Assembly: GCF_003044065.1 (NCBI RefSeq)
Contig: NZ_PZJJ01000004.1
Coordinates: forward strand, 1-64,000
DNA length: 64,000 nucleotides
DNA from: Alkalicoccus saliphilus
Lineage (GTDB): Bacteria > Bacillota > Bacilli > Bacillales > Salisediminibacteriaceae
Direction of reading: 5' to 3'
Shown here: positions 34,731-44,252 of the stretch, in pieces
Position numbering within the stretch: position 1 is the first letter of the stretch
How the letters are laid out: each line of letters begins with the position of its first letter
The notes under the pieces: generated by a model
Databases searched by the model: none
What the model was told of the DNA's origin: nothing
Seen by the model: the letters and a program-made list of their open reading frames with translations, nothing else
Program-made: the position numbers and the translations under genes

Positions 34731-36008
34731 TTAAAGCTGTTCTGGTTCTTTGAGCCGTCCGGCGGCAGCCTGTCCTGCTGTATAACCGGTGGAGAAAGCG
34801 ACGGTTATGTTGTAGCCTCCGGTGTACCCGTGGAGATCCATGACCTCTCCGCAGAAGAAAAGTCCTTCCACGAGCCGTGATTCCATCCGTTTAGGATAAA
34901 CCTCTTTAACACTTACTCCTCCGCCGGTGACGAAAGCTTTATCAATCGACAGTGTGCCATCAGCCGTAAGAGAGAAGTGTTTCATTATACGGGAAAGAGT
35001 ACGGAGTTTGTCGTGGGCAAGCTCCGTTCCCGTATTATCAGGAGCTATGGAAGCAAACCGCAGACAAACTGGAAGCATTCTCTCCGGTACAAAACCGGAA
35101 AGAGCATTTTTAACGGCTTTTTTAGGGGCGGCGTCGAGCTGCTTTTTCAGTCGCTGAAACAGCTGTTCCTCGTTTTCTTCCGGAAATAGATCAATTTCCA
35201 CCGGTACTTCCTGAACGTCGTATTTTTTCTTCGTTTTTAGAACGTACTGGCTGCATCTCAGTCCAATAGGACCGGAAACACCGAAATGAGTAAAAATCAT
35301 GTCCCCTTGATGGGTTTTTACAGCTTTCTTTTTCTTTGGATCAATGACAGAGAGGCGGACATTTCTTAATGAAAGTCCCTGTAGCTCCTTGGATTTGATA
35401 TGAGCATCGCTCATAGTTATCGGTACTTCCGTCGGATAGAGCTCCGTGATGGTGTGTCCTGCCTTTTCTGCCCAAGGGTAGCCGTCTCCCGTAGAACCGG
35501 TGTGGGGCACAGACTTTCCGCCTACCGCCATAATAATGTTCCGGCACTTTATAATTTCGCCGTCTGCCAGTTCCACAGTATGGTGGGAATCCTTACCGAA
35601 GTGAAGATCTTTTACCTCTGTTTTCTTCCATATTTCCACCTCGAGCTGCTGCATACGGTTCAGTAAAGCCCGGACGACATCGATCGCCTTATCATTTACT
35701 GGAAACATTCGGCCGTGATCCTCTTCCTTTAATTCGATACCGAGTGTTTCGAAAAAGCTGATAATATCCTCATTATTGAAAATAGAAAAAGGGCTGTACA
35801 TAAAACGGCCGTTACCCGGAATATGCTTAATAATTTCTGCAGCGTCCACCCGGTTTGTAACATTGCACCGGCCTCCTCCGGAAATAGCGAGTTTACGTCC
35901 GAGCTTATTTCCTTTATCAAGAAGAAGTACGTCGGCTCCATTTTCTGCTGCTGCGACGGAAGCCATCAGTCCTGATGGCCCTCCTCCAATTACAATTACA
36001 TCTCTCAT
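34731..36008 (-). CDS. ytfP: FAD-dependent oxidoreductase, HI0933/YtfP family
   Basis: A 425-residue flavoprotein of the HI0933-like group. The FAD-binding motif [14 protein letters not shown] is at residues 4-17, followed by [23 protein letters not shown], characteristic of the family. [20 protein letters not shown] and the C-terminal [20 protein letters not shown] complete the fold. ATG 36008 after AAAGGAAG is preferred to the longer frame (36029). The reaction is not known for most members. Confidence 0.9.
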   Translation of the reverse strand: MRDVIVIGGGPSGLMASVAAAENGADVLLLDKGNKLGRKLAISGGGRCNVTNRVDAAEIIKHIPGNGRFMYSPFSIFNNEDIISFFETLGIELKEEDHGRMFPVNDKAIDVVRALLNRMQQLEVEIWKKTEVKDLHFGKDSHHTVELADGEIIKCRNIIMAVGGKSVPHTGSTGDGYPWAEKAGHTITELYPTEVPITMSDAHIKSKELQGLSLRNVRLSVIDPKKKKAVKTHQGDMIFTHFGVSGPIGLRCSQYVLKTKKKYDVQEVPVEIDLFPEENEEQLFQRLKKQLDAAPKKAVKNALSGFVPERMLPVCLRFASIAPDNTGTELAHDKLRTLSRIMKHFSLTADGTLSIDKAFVTGGGVSVKEVYPKRMESRLVEGLFFCGEVMDLHGYTGGYNITVAFSTGYTAGQAAAGRLKEPEQL

Positions 36009-36195
36009 TATAAACTTCCTTTCCTGCATATCGTGTCTGCAATGATTGTACGGAAATCACGCAGGAAAAACAAGAAGGATGCTGTGAGCAGATACATTGC
36101 TGCAAACACCAAATATCACTATAATCAGGGATACAGCCATATGAAATGTCGTTAGAAGTGATGAGAGGACGTGAGCTTTAAAATAGTTTTGTTTT

Positions 36196-36223
36196 TTTAC
36201 AACAACTCTATTTTATTTATGAT
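36196..36223 (+). promoter_or_regulatory. SigA-like promoter for the 36297 gene
   Basis: TTTACA (36196-36201), 16 nt spacer, TATGAT (36218-36223), about 75 nt before the start codon. Confidence 0.5.
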
Positions 36224-36296
36224 TTGGATGTGCTACACTGCTCTGTGGAGATCAAACCAACGAGTAGAAAAAAGAGTGTGAGAGGAGAATTTGAAC

Positions 36297-36989
36297 ATGT
36301 TTGCAGGACTGAAATCCAGACTGAACGAAAAGCGGGCGGTCTGGTCAAAGGAAACCCAGGAACGTATTGAACAATACGCAGCTTATGAAAGAAGCCGGTC
36401 CCTGGAAGAGATGAATAGAAAACAGGCACAGCAGTCAATAGTAAATCAGGAGGTTGAGAAATACCTGAGAACAGTACACCCTTCCTTTTTGTTAAAGCCC
36501 GAAACGAACCGCGCCCTTCTGAATATGCTTTATGCACGCTCGGAAGGAACCTTCAATATAAATCTTTCCATGACAAAGGATATGCGCCGTGCGTATTCCT
36601 TCTATCATAATGAGCTGAAAGTGTTCCTTTCGCTTCTTGAGCGCAAAGGATTTAAGACGCAGGGCCAGGAAGAACTTTTCCTTCAATCCTTTCTCACGAA
36701 GCTTCGTGAAAATAACTACAGAAGCCTCGCAGAAGCCTACGGAGATTTTGTGCCGGAGAATGCTTCTGTAACAGAAGCATTTGAACTGTATATCGACACG
36801 GTCGATAAGGAAAATAAATACGAAAGCGGTCATCTCGACTTCTTTGCGACGTACCTTAACCATAAGGGAATTGCAGATTTTACCTGGACGAAAGGACGCA
36901 TGAAACGCCGGCTGAAGCATTACGAAAAGGCTCACAAGCAGGAGTTCAAGCTGAAAGAGCTGGAGCGGCGCCTGCAGCGTATCAGCTGA
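36297..36989 (+). CDS. Hypothetical cytosolic helical protein
   Basis: A 230-residue protein with no signal peptide or membrane segment. It is charged and predicted mainly helical (for example TQERIEQYAAYERSRSLEEM) and its C-terminus is strongly basic (RMKRRLKHYEKAHKQEFKLK and ELERRLQR), which could bind nucleic acid. GAGAGGAG precedes ATG 36297 at good spacing; a TTG at 36291 is also in frame. It is monocistronic with its own promoter and terminator. I do not recognise the family. Confidence 0.75.
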   Translation: MFAGLKSRLNEKRAVWSKETQERIEQYAAYERSRSLEEMNRKQAQQSIVNQEVEKYLRTVHPSFLLKPETNRALLNMLYARSEGTFNINLSMTKDMRRAYSFYHNELKVFLSLLERKGFKTQGQEELFLQSFLTKLRENNYRSLAEAYGDFVPENASVTEAFELYIDTVDKENKYESGHLDFFATYLNHKGIADFTWTKGRMKRRLKHYEKAHKQEFKLKELERRLQRIS

Positions 36990-37011
36990 TAAAAGCACTT
37001 ACGATGATTAA

Positions 37012-37053
37012 TAAAGCTGTCTTTTTTGAAGTCCTCAAAAAAGACAGCTTTTT
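37012..37053 (+). terminator. Terminator after the 36297 gene
   Basis: AAAGCTGTCTTTTTTGA pairs with TCAAAAAAGACAGCTTT, followed by TT. Confidence 0.8.
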
Positions 37054-37142
37054 GCTTGCCGGGGTTGGGAAGGCATAAAATAAGTTTGGTTCGTGGTTGA
37101 AAAATGGTAAAGTAATAAGCAGAAGGAAAGGAGCTGTTATAT

Positions 37143-37955
37143 GTGAAAAAAGCAGATATTCTTTTTATTGGTGCCGGGCGGATGGCCGAAGCGGTCGTTT
37201 CAGGAGTGGTTAAAACGAGCAGGGAAACTTTCGGGACTATCACAATGGCTAATCGATCCAACAAGGAAAAACTGAAGCATCTGCAGAGTACATACGGTGT
37301 GCAGATGACGACAGACTGGCTGAAGGCTGTACAGGAAAATGATATTATTGTTTTTGCAACACCACCGCAGACGCATGAAGAGCTGCTTCGAGCATTAAGT
37401 CCCCACATCAGCGGCCAGCTTGTAGTAACGGTGGCAGCAGGTATCGATCCGGAGTTTCTTGAAGACAGACTTCCGGAAAAGACACCGGTCTGCTGGATAA
37501 TGCCGAATACAGCTGCACAGATCGGTATGTCCATGTCGACGTATACGTGCGGACGGTCCGTGGAAAGCCATCACCGGCCTTACATTGAGGCACTCCTTAA
37601 TGCAATCGGTCCGGCGGAGGAACTTACTTCGGAACAGGTGCACAACCTGACTGCGGTTACCGGCAGTGCCCCGGCATTTATTTATTATGTGGAAAAAGCG
37701 CTTGAAGAGGCAGCAGTGAAGTATGGTATTTCTGAGGAACAGGCAAGACGGCTTGTCGTTCAGATGATGAAAGGGTCTGTCGCGATGCTTGAAGCCGGGC
37801 ACAGCCCGGATGATCTTATGGAACAGGTCGCTTCTCCAGGAGGATCCACAGCGGAAGGGCTGCGTGTACTTGATACGTACGGTGTCGACCGCATGTTTCA
37901 GCAGGCCGTACAGGCTGCAAACGAACATGCCAGAGCACAGGGGGAGGAGTCTTAA
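37143..37955 (+). CDS. proC: Pyrroline-5-carboxylate reductase
   Basis: A 270-residue ProC that reduces pyrroline-5-carboxylate to proline with NAD(P)H. LFIGAGRMAEAVVSG (6-20) is the dinucleotide site, VTVAAGIDPEFLE and WIMPNTAAQIG follow, and the C-terminal signature MKGSVAMLEAGHSPDDLMEQ with VASPGGSTAEGL is complete. The GTG start at 37143 follows AAAGGAG. The next gene (yjbQ type) begins directly at the stop, so the two are co-transcribed. Proline is also a compatible solute in bacilli, but this sequence alone does not show that use. Confidence 0.95.
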   Translation: MKKADILFIGAGRMAEAVVSGVVKTSRETFGTITMANRSNKEKLKHLQSTYGVQMTTDWLKAVQENDIIVFATPPQTHEELLRALSPHISGQLVVTVAAGIDPEFLEDRLPEKTPVCWIMPNTAAQIGMSMSTYTCGRSVESHHRPYIEALLNAIGPAEELTSEQVHNLTAVTGSAPAFIYYVEKALEEAAVKYGISEEQARRLVVQMMKGSVAMLEAGHSPDDLMEQVASPGGSTAEGLRVLDTYGVDRMFQQAVQAANEHARAQGEES

Positions 37956-38357
37956 TTGATAGAGAAACTGTCCGTAAAAACAAATCAACGGGACGAAATG
38001 ATCGATATTACGAATCAGGTTCAGAATGTCATCAGTAGAGAAGCGGTAGAGGACGGGGTCGTTTACATTTATTGTGCCCATACTACCGCAGGTATTACGA
38101 TAAATGAAAATGCAGACCCGGATGTGAAATCTGATATGCTCATGCGTTTTGATGAAGTTTATCCATGGGATCATCCGAAATACCGCCATATGGAAGGAAA
38201 TACAGCTTCTCATCTTAAAGCAAGTACCGTCGGGGCGTCACAGGTTGTTCTTATTGACAGCGGCCGGATGATTCTCGGTACATGGCAGGGTATTTACTTC
38301 TGTGAGTTTGACGGGCCGCGCTCCAGAAATGTATATGTAAAAATAATTAAAGGCTAA
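37956..38357 (+). CDS. YjbQ/UPF0047 family protein
   Basis: A 133-residue single-domain protein of the YjbQ family. The core [21 protein letters not shown] holds the conserved His and the HTTAG motif, and [20 protein letters not shown] with [15 protein letters not shown] is the C-terminal signature. Some members have weak thiamin phosphate synthase activity, but the physiological role is open. The TTG start at 37956 immediately follows the proC TAA, with the proC end (GGGGAGG) giving the ribosome site. Confidence 0.88.
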   Translation: MIEKLSVKTNQRDEMIDITNQVQNVISREAVEDGVVYIYCAHTTAGITINENADPDVKSDMLMRFDEVYPWDHPKYRHMEGNTASHLKASTVGASQVVLIDSGRMILGTWQGIYFCEFDGPRSRNVYVKIIKG

Positions 38358-38384
38358 ACGGAAAAGAGCAGGAGATAGGTAAAT

Positions 38385-39998
38385 ATGTCAGATCAACAGT
38401 TACTACGGGGAACAATGATTCTTACGGCGAGCATTTTCATTTCGAAAATGCTCGGCCTGATTTATATTTTCCCTTTTACATCCATCGTCGGCCACCAGGG
38501 TCTGGCGTTGTATACATACGGCTATACGCCCTACACGGTACTTCTCAGTCTGGCGACACTCGGAGTGCCGCTTGCCGTCTCTAAATTCGTTTCGAAGTAT
38601 AACGCACTTGGGGACTACCATACCGGGCAGCGCCTCTTGAAATCCGGCTTGATTATTATGTCCATTACCGGGTTCATTGCTTTTCTCGCCTTATTTTTTT
38701 CGGCAGAAATGATCGCCAACCGGGTGCTGGATCCGGATAGTCTGGAAGGGAATTCAGTCGGGGACGCAGTCTTTACGATCCGCATGGTGAGTGTAGCACT
38801 GCTCGTAGTCCCGGTAATGGCCATTATTCGTGGTTTTTTTCAAGGGAATCAATCCATGGGACCGACAGCTGTCTCCCAGGTTATTGAACAAATTATCCGT
38901 ATCGCATTTATTCTTGTCGTTACATACGTCATTATGTACACGCTCGACGGGGAGCTTGGAACGGCGGTAGGATTTGCTACTTTCGGGGCCTTTGCGGGAG
39001 CTCTCGGGGGGCTGGCCGTTCTTCTCTGGTACTGGCGCAGACGCTATGCCGGAATGCAGAAAATGCTTGAGGAAAGCACAGTGGATCATAAGATCCCGCT
39101 TACAAAAATGTACAGGGAGCTCTTTCGCTACGCGATTCCGCTGTCTTTTGTAGGGCTGGCAATCCCTCTTTATCAGACGATCGACTTGTGGACGTTTAAT
39201 CCGGCGATGAGAGATGCCGGATTTGTCCAGCCGATTGCAGAAACGTACTATGCATCTTTCACCCAGTCCACGCATAAGCTCATATTAATTCCGGTGTCGA
39301 TTGCTACTGCTATGTCTCTGACAATTCTCCCTACTATAACAAGCGCCTATACAAACGGAGATACCGACAGGCTGCAGCGTACGATTACACAGACGTATCA
39401 GATCATTCTCTTTCTTACCATTCCGGCCGCCGCAGGGCTGATGGTGCTTTCAGAGCCTGCCTATGCTGCACTTTTTGGTCTTGGTGAAGTGTCAATCGGA
39501 GGAGAAATGCTCCGCACGTATGCTCCGGTAGCTGTTTTCTTCGCTGTCTTTGCAGTTACAGCATCACTCCTTCAGGGGATTAACCAGCAGAAATTCGCCG
39601 TTATTGCTCTCGTTGCAGGTCTTTTGTTTAAAGTCCTTTTCAACAGCCTGTTTATTCAATGGTTCGGACCGCAGGGAGGCGTATTTGCCACATTAGGAGG
39701 CTATATGCTGTCCGTTACTGTTAACGTCTGGGCAATTGGGAAGTATGCACAATTTGATTACAGTATAATTTTCAGACGGCTTCGGCAGATTGTTATGTAT
39801 ACAGTAATAATGGCGGCTGTCGTTTTATATATTGCTTTCGGTCTGGAACGTTTTTTCCCAATGGACAACCGCTGGAATGCAGGTATTATCCTCGGGCTTT
39901 CCATAGGAACAGGAATCATCATTTATTTAAACCTGACTGTAAGATCCGGTCTCGCCGGACGTGTGCTTGGACATCGTTTTGCAGTACTTAAAAAGTAA
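38385..39998 (+). CDS. ytgP: Lipid II flippase-like MOP-family transporter (YtgP/MurJ)
   Basis: A 537-residue polytopic protein with about 14 hydrophobic segments, of the MVF/SpoVB-type polysaccharide transporters. MILTASIFISKMLGLIYIFP at the N-terminus, PLAVSKFVSKYNALGDYHTG, VVPVMAIIRGFFQGNQSMGPT and QSTHKLILIPVSIATAMSLT are conserved in YtgP, the MurJ-type lipid II flippase of B. subtilis. AGGAGAT precedes the ATG. It probably moves peptidoglycan precursor across the membrane, in keeping with ftsW and rodA 1 kb downstream. Confidence 0.9.
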   Translation: MSDQQLLRGTMILTASIFISKMLGLIYIFPFTSIVGHQGLALYTYGYTPYTVLLSLATLGVPLAVSKFVSKYNALGDYHTGQRLLKSGLIIMSITGFIAFLALFFSAEMIANRVLDPDSLEGNSVGDAVFTIRMVSVALLVVPVMAIIRGFFQGNQSMGPTAVSQVIEQIIRIAFILVVTYVIMYTLDGELGTAVGFATFGAFAGALGGLAVLLWYWRRRYAGMQKMLEESTVDHKIPLTKMYRELFRYAIPLSFVGLAIPLYQTIDLWTFNPAMRDAGFVQPIAETYYASFTQSTHKLILIPVSIATAMSLTILPTITSAYTNGDTDRLQRTITQTYQIILFLTIPAAAGLMVLSEPAYAALFGLGEVSIGGEMLRTYAPVAVFFAVFAVTASLLQGINQQKFAVIALVAGLLFKVLFNSLFIQWFGPQGGVFATLGGYMLSVTVNVWAIGKYAQFDYSIIFRRLRQIVMYTVIMAAVVLYIAFGLERFFPMDNRWNAGIILGLSIGTGIIIYLNLTVRSGLAGRVLGHRFAVLKK

Positions 39999-40090
39999 TG
40001 AACAAAACCGTCCCGGCTGAACAGGGTTTTCAATAGCTTTCACCGGCTGGGAAATTTCTCTGGGGCATGAAAAAGAAACGGAGTGACATA

Positions 40091-40128
40091 AAGAAGGTTT
40101 CCACCATGTTGGCGGAAACCTTCTTTAT
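40091..40128. terminator. Bidirectional terminator between ytgP and the HxlR gene
   Basis: AAAGAAGGTTTCC pairs with GGAAACCTTCTTT, giving short T runs on both strands. It directly abuts the HxlR stop codon. Confidence 0.8.
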
Positions 40129-40469
40129 TACTGATTTTCTACTGGTTCAGGAGTTTCGTTTTCAACCCAGTTTTCAGCCCAGGACTGGATTTCATCGAGT
40201 GCCGGTTCCAGGGCACGACCTTTGGAAGTCAGCTGATATTCGATGCGGACCGGGGTCTCCGGGTATACTTTTCTTTCGATAATACCGTTGATTTCCAGCT
40301 GTTTGAGCCGGTCTACGAGCATTTTGTCACTCATGTTAGGAATGTGGGAGGAAATATCCCGGAAACGGGATGGCCCATGAAGAAGCACACGTATAATTAA
40401 ACCGTTCCAGCGTTTTCCGAGAAGCTGAAAAGCAGTTTCGAATTTAGGGCACATGGTTAAGTCTTCCAT
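40128..40469 (-). CDS. HxlR-family transcriptional regulator
   Basis: A 113-residue winged-helix regulator of the HxlR/MarR-like group. The family start CPKFETAFQLLGKRWNGLII, with the LLHGPSRFRDISSHIPNMSD recognition region and LVDRLKQLEINGIIERKVYP wing, is complete. Cys7 is at the usual position of the redox- or aldehyde-sensing cysteine in this family. ATG 40469 follows GAGGTG. The frame extends to GTG 40478, which would overlap that site. The target is unknown; it stands alone. Confidence 0.88.
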   Translation of the reverse strand: MEDLTMCPKFETAFQLLGKRWNGLIIRVLLHGPSRFRDISSHIPNMSDKMLVDRLKQLEINGIIERKVYPETPVRIEYQLTSKGRALEPALDEIQSWAENWVENETPEPVENQ

Positions 40470-40797
40470 GCTGTTCACCTCATTTCTGAGTCGTTCTTAG
40501 GAATGCGCAAACTTAGGCACCGGTTTTCCCCATTATAGCATATGAAGACGCAAGTCCGTAAATTAAGCGCATATAATTCGATGTCATAAGAGTGTTTTTT
40601 TATTTGGCTGAGAAAATTTCGTCATGTAAACCTAATATCAACCACGAATAAGGAGAAAGCCCGTTCCTGAAACGGACATGTTATCGATTTAATCGTTTTA
40701 TCCTGGCTGATGTATATTGTGGAATTAAGTTATATAAAATGAAAAACAGTAATCTGCGAATTATTTCTGGTAATATTCGATGCTGCGGTAAATAACA

Positions 40798-40952
40798 CTT
40801 TCCCCCTCTAAGGCTGAGCCTTATGGAATAGGGTGGATTTAAGTCCGAACGGGTGGCAGAACTTCAGCAGAGTCTCCTGCTTTTATATGACGCATGTTTT
40901 ATTAATGTGTAAAAGTGTTTTCCCTGTCTAAAGCCCTCTTTATGGAGGGGAG
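40798..40952 (+). other. Structured non-coding stretch with imperfect direct repeat upstream of ftsW
   Basis: The 540 nt between the HxlR gene and ftsW hold no convincing gene. Within it, 40798-40836 and 40917-40953 are similar (TTTCCCCCTCTAAGGC and TTTTCCCTGTCTAAAGCC, each followed by a TTATGGA-type segment and a G run). The first can fold as AAGGCT-G-AGCCTT inside CCC-GGG, and the second as CCCTC-TTTATG-GAGGG. I cannot match them to a known riboswitch class. Confidence 0.35.
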
Positions 40953-40958
40953 GCCATC

Positions 40959-40967
40959 TGCTATAAT
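40959..40967 (+). promoter_or_regulatory. Extended -10 promoter of ftsW-rodA
   Basis: TGCTATAAT is a perfect TGn-extended -10 element, 45 nt before the ftsW start. The -35 region is weak. Confidence 0.65.
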
Positions 40968-41011
40968 ATAGGAATCAGCATGAGCAGTGCTCATCGGGGA
41001 GGTGGGCGAAT

Positions 41012-42193
41012 GTGGAAGAAAAGCAGAAGCTTTACATAGATTGGTACATAATTATTGCTATCGTGGTCATGTCCTGTTTTGGACTGCTTATGGTATACAG
41101 TGCAAGTTTTGTGCAAGGTTATCAGTCGTATGAAAATGAAACGTTTTTCTTTACTCGTCATTTAATCTGGCTTCTTATGTCAGTTGTTATGTTTACAGTT
41201 TTTATGTTTTTTCCATACCGGGCTTTCCGTAAGCTTATTCCGTTAATTCTTATAGCCAGCTTTATTCTTCTGGCTCTTGTGCTCGTGCCGGGACTCGGGC
41301 ATACTGTAAACGGAGCGACGCGCTGGATTTCCGCAGGAGGTCTGACGATTCAGCCGTCAGAATTCGTGAAACTCGGAATGATTATTTATGTCGCGTTTAT
41401 TTATTCCCGGAAGCAGGCATATATCGATGATTTCAAAAAGGGACTTATGCCTCCGCTTGTGATTGTTATACTTGTCTTTCTTTTAATTATGAGGCAGCCG
41501 GATCTTGGAACGGGTACTTCCATAGTACTCGTCGCTGGAGTGATCGCCTTTTTCTCAGGAGCAAGAATGAAACATCTCGGAGCCCTGGCAGTGCTTGCAG
41601 GTGCAGGATTGTATTATTACGCAAGTTCCGAGGAATACCGGATGAACCGTCTCGTAGGGTTCAGAAATGCTTTTGAACTCGAGCAGACCGAAGGATTTCA
41701 ACTTGTGCAGTCATATATAGCCATTGCCCACGGGGGAGTTTCCGGGGCGGGATTTGGACAGAGTGTGCAGAAACTTTTTTATCTGCCGGAAGCGCACACA
41801 GATTTTATTCTTGCTATTGTCAGTGAAGAACTCGGGATGTTCGGCATTATGCTGGCGCTTGGGGGTATGGCCTTTATCATTGGGCGCGGGGTGCTGATCG
41901 GTGTACGCTGCCGGGATGCTTTTGGCAGCCTGCTTGCTTTTGGTATTGTGATGCAGCTTGCTATTCAGGTAGTTTTTAATGCAGGAGCTGTAAGCGGACT
42001 TCTGCCGATTACCGGGATTCCTTTTCCTTTCTTAAGTTACGGGGGCTCCTCACTGCTTGTTACCCTTATTTCGTTAGGTATACTTGTCAACATTTCGAGA
42101 AATACAGAGCGCCGGCGTCAGGAAAGGTTCAAGCGTGAAGAAGAGCACGAAAACGTGCCGAAACCGCAGCGGCCGAAGATTCGCAGCGTGTAA
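41012..42193 (+). CDS. ftsW: SEDS peptidoglycan polymerase, FtsW-like
   Basis: A 393-residue SEDS protein with ten membrane segments. TRWISAGGLTIQPSEFVKLG, MRQPDLGTGTS, the catalytic-loop LPEAHTDFILAIVSEELG and PFLSYGGSSLLVT are the family marks. The basic C-terminal tail (ERRRQERFKREEEHEN) is as in FtsW. It polymerises lipid II at the division septum. The GTG start at 41012 follows GGGGAGGTGG. It is followed after 14 nt by a second SEDS gene. FtsW is preferred over SpoVE by general form, but that choice is not firm. Confidence 0.85.
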   Translation: MEEKQKLYIDWYIIIAIVVMSCFGLLMVYSASFVQGYQSYENETFFFTRHLIWLLMSVVMFTVFMFFPYRAFRKLIPLILIASFILLALVLVPGLGHTVNGATRWISAGGLTIQPSEFVKLGMIIYVAFIYSRKQAYIDDFKKGLMPPLVIVILVFLLIMRQPDLGTGTSIVLVAGVIAFFSGARMKHLGALAVLAGAGLYYYASSEEYRMNRLVGFRNAFELEQTEGFQLVQSYIAIAHGGVSGAGFGQSVQKLFYLPEAHTDFILAIVSEELGMFGIMLALGGMAFIIGRGVLIGVRCRDAFGSLLAFGIVMQLAIQVVFNAGAVSGLLPITGIPFPFLSYGGSSLLVTLISLGILVNISRNTERRRQERFKREEEHENVPKPQRPKIRSV

Positions 42194-42207
42194 GAAGGTG
42201 AAGAATA

Positions 42208-43383
42208 TTGCAGGAGCGTAAAAGTCCACTACAGCAGTTGGATTATACTTTATTATTTTTGCTATTTGTACTGATGTGCATTAGTCTTGTAGCCATTTTC
42301 AGTGCTGCTTCCTCGGAGCAGTATAATGTACCGGCAGGTTTTTTCGTGCAGCGTCAGATTCTATGGTTTGCTGTAGGTACAATTCTTATGCTGGCGGCAA
42401 TGGTCGTGGATTATGAAGCGCTGAAAAAACTGTCAATACCGCTCTATGTTATCAGTATGGTGCTTTTAATACTGACTCATTTATTCGGAATCGAAGTAAA
42501 CGGGGCACAGAGGTGGCTCGGTATTCCCGATGTGTTTACTTTTCAGCCGTCGGAGTTTGTAAAGATTTTTATCATTATTTCACTCGCTCATCTGCTGTTC
42601 TTTATTACAAGAAAACCGAGGGAAAAATCGTTTAAGTCAGACAGCATAGTGGTAGGAAAAATTCTCGGAGTAGGTCTTCCTCCTTTTTTCCTTATACTGC
42701 TTCAGCCCGACCTTGGAACAGCACTCGTAATAGGATCAATTGTATTCATCATGGTGATTATGGCCGGAGTAAGCTTTCGGATTATTGGACTTATTACTGG
42801 GGCCGCTGTAAGTGGTGTCGTCTTCCTTGTCTGGCTGCATAATAACTTTTACGATATGTTTACACAGGTAATCCGTCCCCACCAGCTAAGCCGGATTTAC
42901 GCCTGGCTGGATCCTACCGCAAACATAGGAGCTGAAGGGTATCAGCTTTTCCATGCACTCCAGGGAATCGGAGCAGGACAGCTTTTTGGAAGCGGCTTTA
43001 CAGAAGGGGTAAAAACACAGAGCGGTATGATACCGGAGCTGCATACGGACTTTATTTTCACGGTTATAGGAGAAGAATTTGGCTTTATCGGAGCGACGGT
43101 TCTCGTAGTCGTCTATTTTCTTCTCCTTTACCGGATTGTGCTTATTGCATTTAACTGCAACAATACGTTTGGGACGTATATAACCGCAGGAGTTGTTGGT
43201 CTATTTGTGTTCCAGATATTTCAGAATATCGGAATGACAATCGGTGTCGTACCTATTACAGGGCTTGCACTACCCTTCATCAGTTACGGCGGCAGTGCCC
43301 TCGTGACAAATATGATTGCTATGGGACTGGTGCTGAATGTCAATATTCGAACAAAGTACTTTATGTTCGGCGAAGACGAATAA
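42208..43383 (+). CDS. rodA: SEDS peptidoglycan polymerase, RodA-like
   Basis: A 391-residue SEDS protein. GAQRWLGIPDVFTFQPSEF, LLQPDLGTALVIG, the insertion IRPHQLSRIYAWLDPTANIG typical of RodA, PELHTDFIFTVIGEEFGF and LPFISYGGSALVTNMIAMGL are complete. RodA works with class B penicillin-binding proteins in side-wall growth. The TTG start at 42208 follows AAGGTGAAG. An adjacent FtsW/RodA pair is common in Bacillaceae and supports the assignment. Confidence 0.85.
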   Translation: MQERKSPLQQLDYTLLFLLFVLMCISLVAIFSAASSEQYNVPAGFFVQRQILWFAVGTILMLAAMVVDYEALKKLSIPLYVISMVLLILTHLFGIEVNGAQRWLGIPDVFTFQPSEFVKIFIIISLAHLLFFITRKPREKSFKSDSIVVGKILGVGLPPFFLILLQPDLGTALVIGSIVFIMVIMAGVSFRIIGLITGAAVSGVVFLVWLHNNFYDMFTQVIRPHQLSRIYAWLDPTANIGAEGYQLFHALQGIGAGQLFGSGFTEGVKTQSGMIPELHTDFIFTVIGEEFGFIGATVLVVVYFLLLYRIVLIAFNCNNTFGTYITAGVVGLFVFQIFQNIGMTIGVVPITGLALPFISYGGSALVTNMIAMGLVLNVNIRTKYFMFGEDE

Positions 43384-43385
43384 AA

Positions 43386-43423
43386 AATGCCGGAGCCTGT
43401 TCCAGGTTCCGGCATTTTTTAAA
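43386..43423 (+). terminator. Terminator of ftsW-rodA
   Basis: AATGCCGGAGCCTG pairs with CAGGTTCCGGCATT, followed by TTTTT. Confidence 0.9.
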
Positions 43424-43500
43424 GTCCTGTTAGCAGGTGGATATAGAAAATTTAATGAAAAGATTTTACAACAAATCGTTCGCAGCAGGAGGCGGATTAT

Positions 43501-44211
43501 ATGAAAATGAGAGCAGATAAGCTGATGGCCCATCTCGGGTACGGTTCACGGAAAGAAGTAAAGGGGCTGTTAAAGAAAGGGATTCTTACAGCGGACGGAA
43601 AGTCCGTCAAGGACGGGAAAACCCATATCGATACAGAAAAGCAGGAAGTAGAAGTATTCGGAGAACCGGTAGAATACCGGGAATTTATTTATTTAATGAT
43701 GAACAAGCCATCCGGTCTCATATCGGCAACGGAGGATGAGACCGAAGAAACGGTCATTGATCTGCTGACGCCGGAAGATGCTTTATTTGCACCATTTCCT
43801 GTCGGCCGTCTGGATAAGGATACGACAGGACTGCTTTTGCTTACTAATGATGGCAGACTTGCACACAAATTAACTTCACCGAAACATAAAGTAGATAAAG
43901 AGTACAGGGTCGAACTGGCTGAGCCGCTTACGAAAAACGCCCGTGAAAAACTGGAAGCGGGCGTGGAACTTGATGACGGGTATGAAACGAAGCCGGCCCG
44001 CGTCACACAGACAGACGCTGCGACAGTAATTTTCCTGACGATTCAGGAAGGGAAATACCATCAGGTAAAGAGGATGATGGCGGCATGTGGAAATCACGTG
44101 AAAGAATTGGAAAGAGTAAGGATGGGGACACTTTTTCTTGATGAAATACTGGAAGCAGGGGAGTACAGGGAGCTGACTGATAAGGAGCTGGCTGTACTCC
44201 GGGGAGAATAA
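43501..44211 (+). CDS. ytzG: RsuA-family pseudouridine synthase (YtzG)
   Basis: A 236-residue enzyme: an N-terminal S4 RNA-binding domain (MRADKLMAHLGYGSRKEVKG) and an RsuA-type catalytic domain with the Asp in GRLDKDTTGLLLLTNDG. It isomerises uridine in 16S rRNA (position 516 in E. coli numbering). Linkage to ytgP and ytzE, as in B. subtilis, supports the name. AGGAGG lies upstream with the ATG at 43501. Confidence 0.9.
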   Translation: MKMRADKLMAHLGYGSRKEVKGLLKKGILTADGKSVKDGKTHIDTEKQEVEVFGEPVEYREFIYLMMNKPSGLISATEDETEETVIDLLTPEDALFAPFPVGRLDKDTTGLLLLTNDGRLAHKLTSPKHKVDKEYRVELAEPLTKNAREKLEAGVELDDGYETKPARVTQTDAATVIFLTIQEGKYHQVKRMMAACGNHVKELERVRMGTLFLDEILEAGEYRELTDKELAVLRGE

Positions 44212-44214
44212 AAT

Positions 44215-44252
44215 AAACAAGGAGCGGGCCCGGCCCGCTCCTTGTTTATGTT
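44215..44252. terminator. Bidirectional terminator between ytzG and ytzE
   Basis: AAACAAGGAGCGGGCC pairs with GGCCCGCTCCTTGTTT, a perfect palindrome. Confidence 0.85.
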
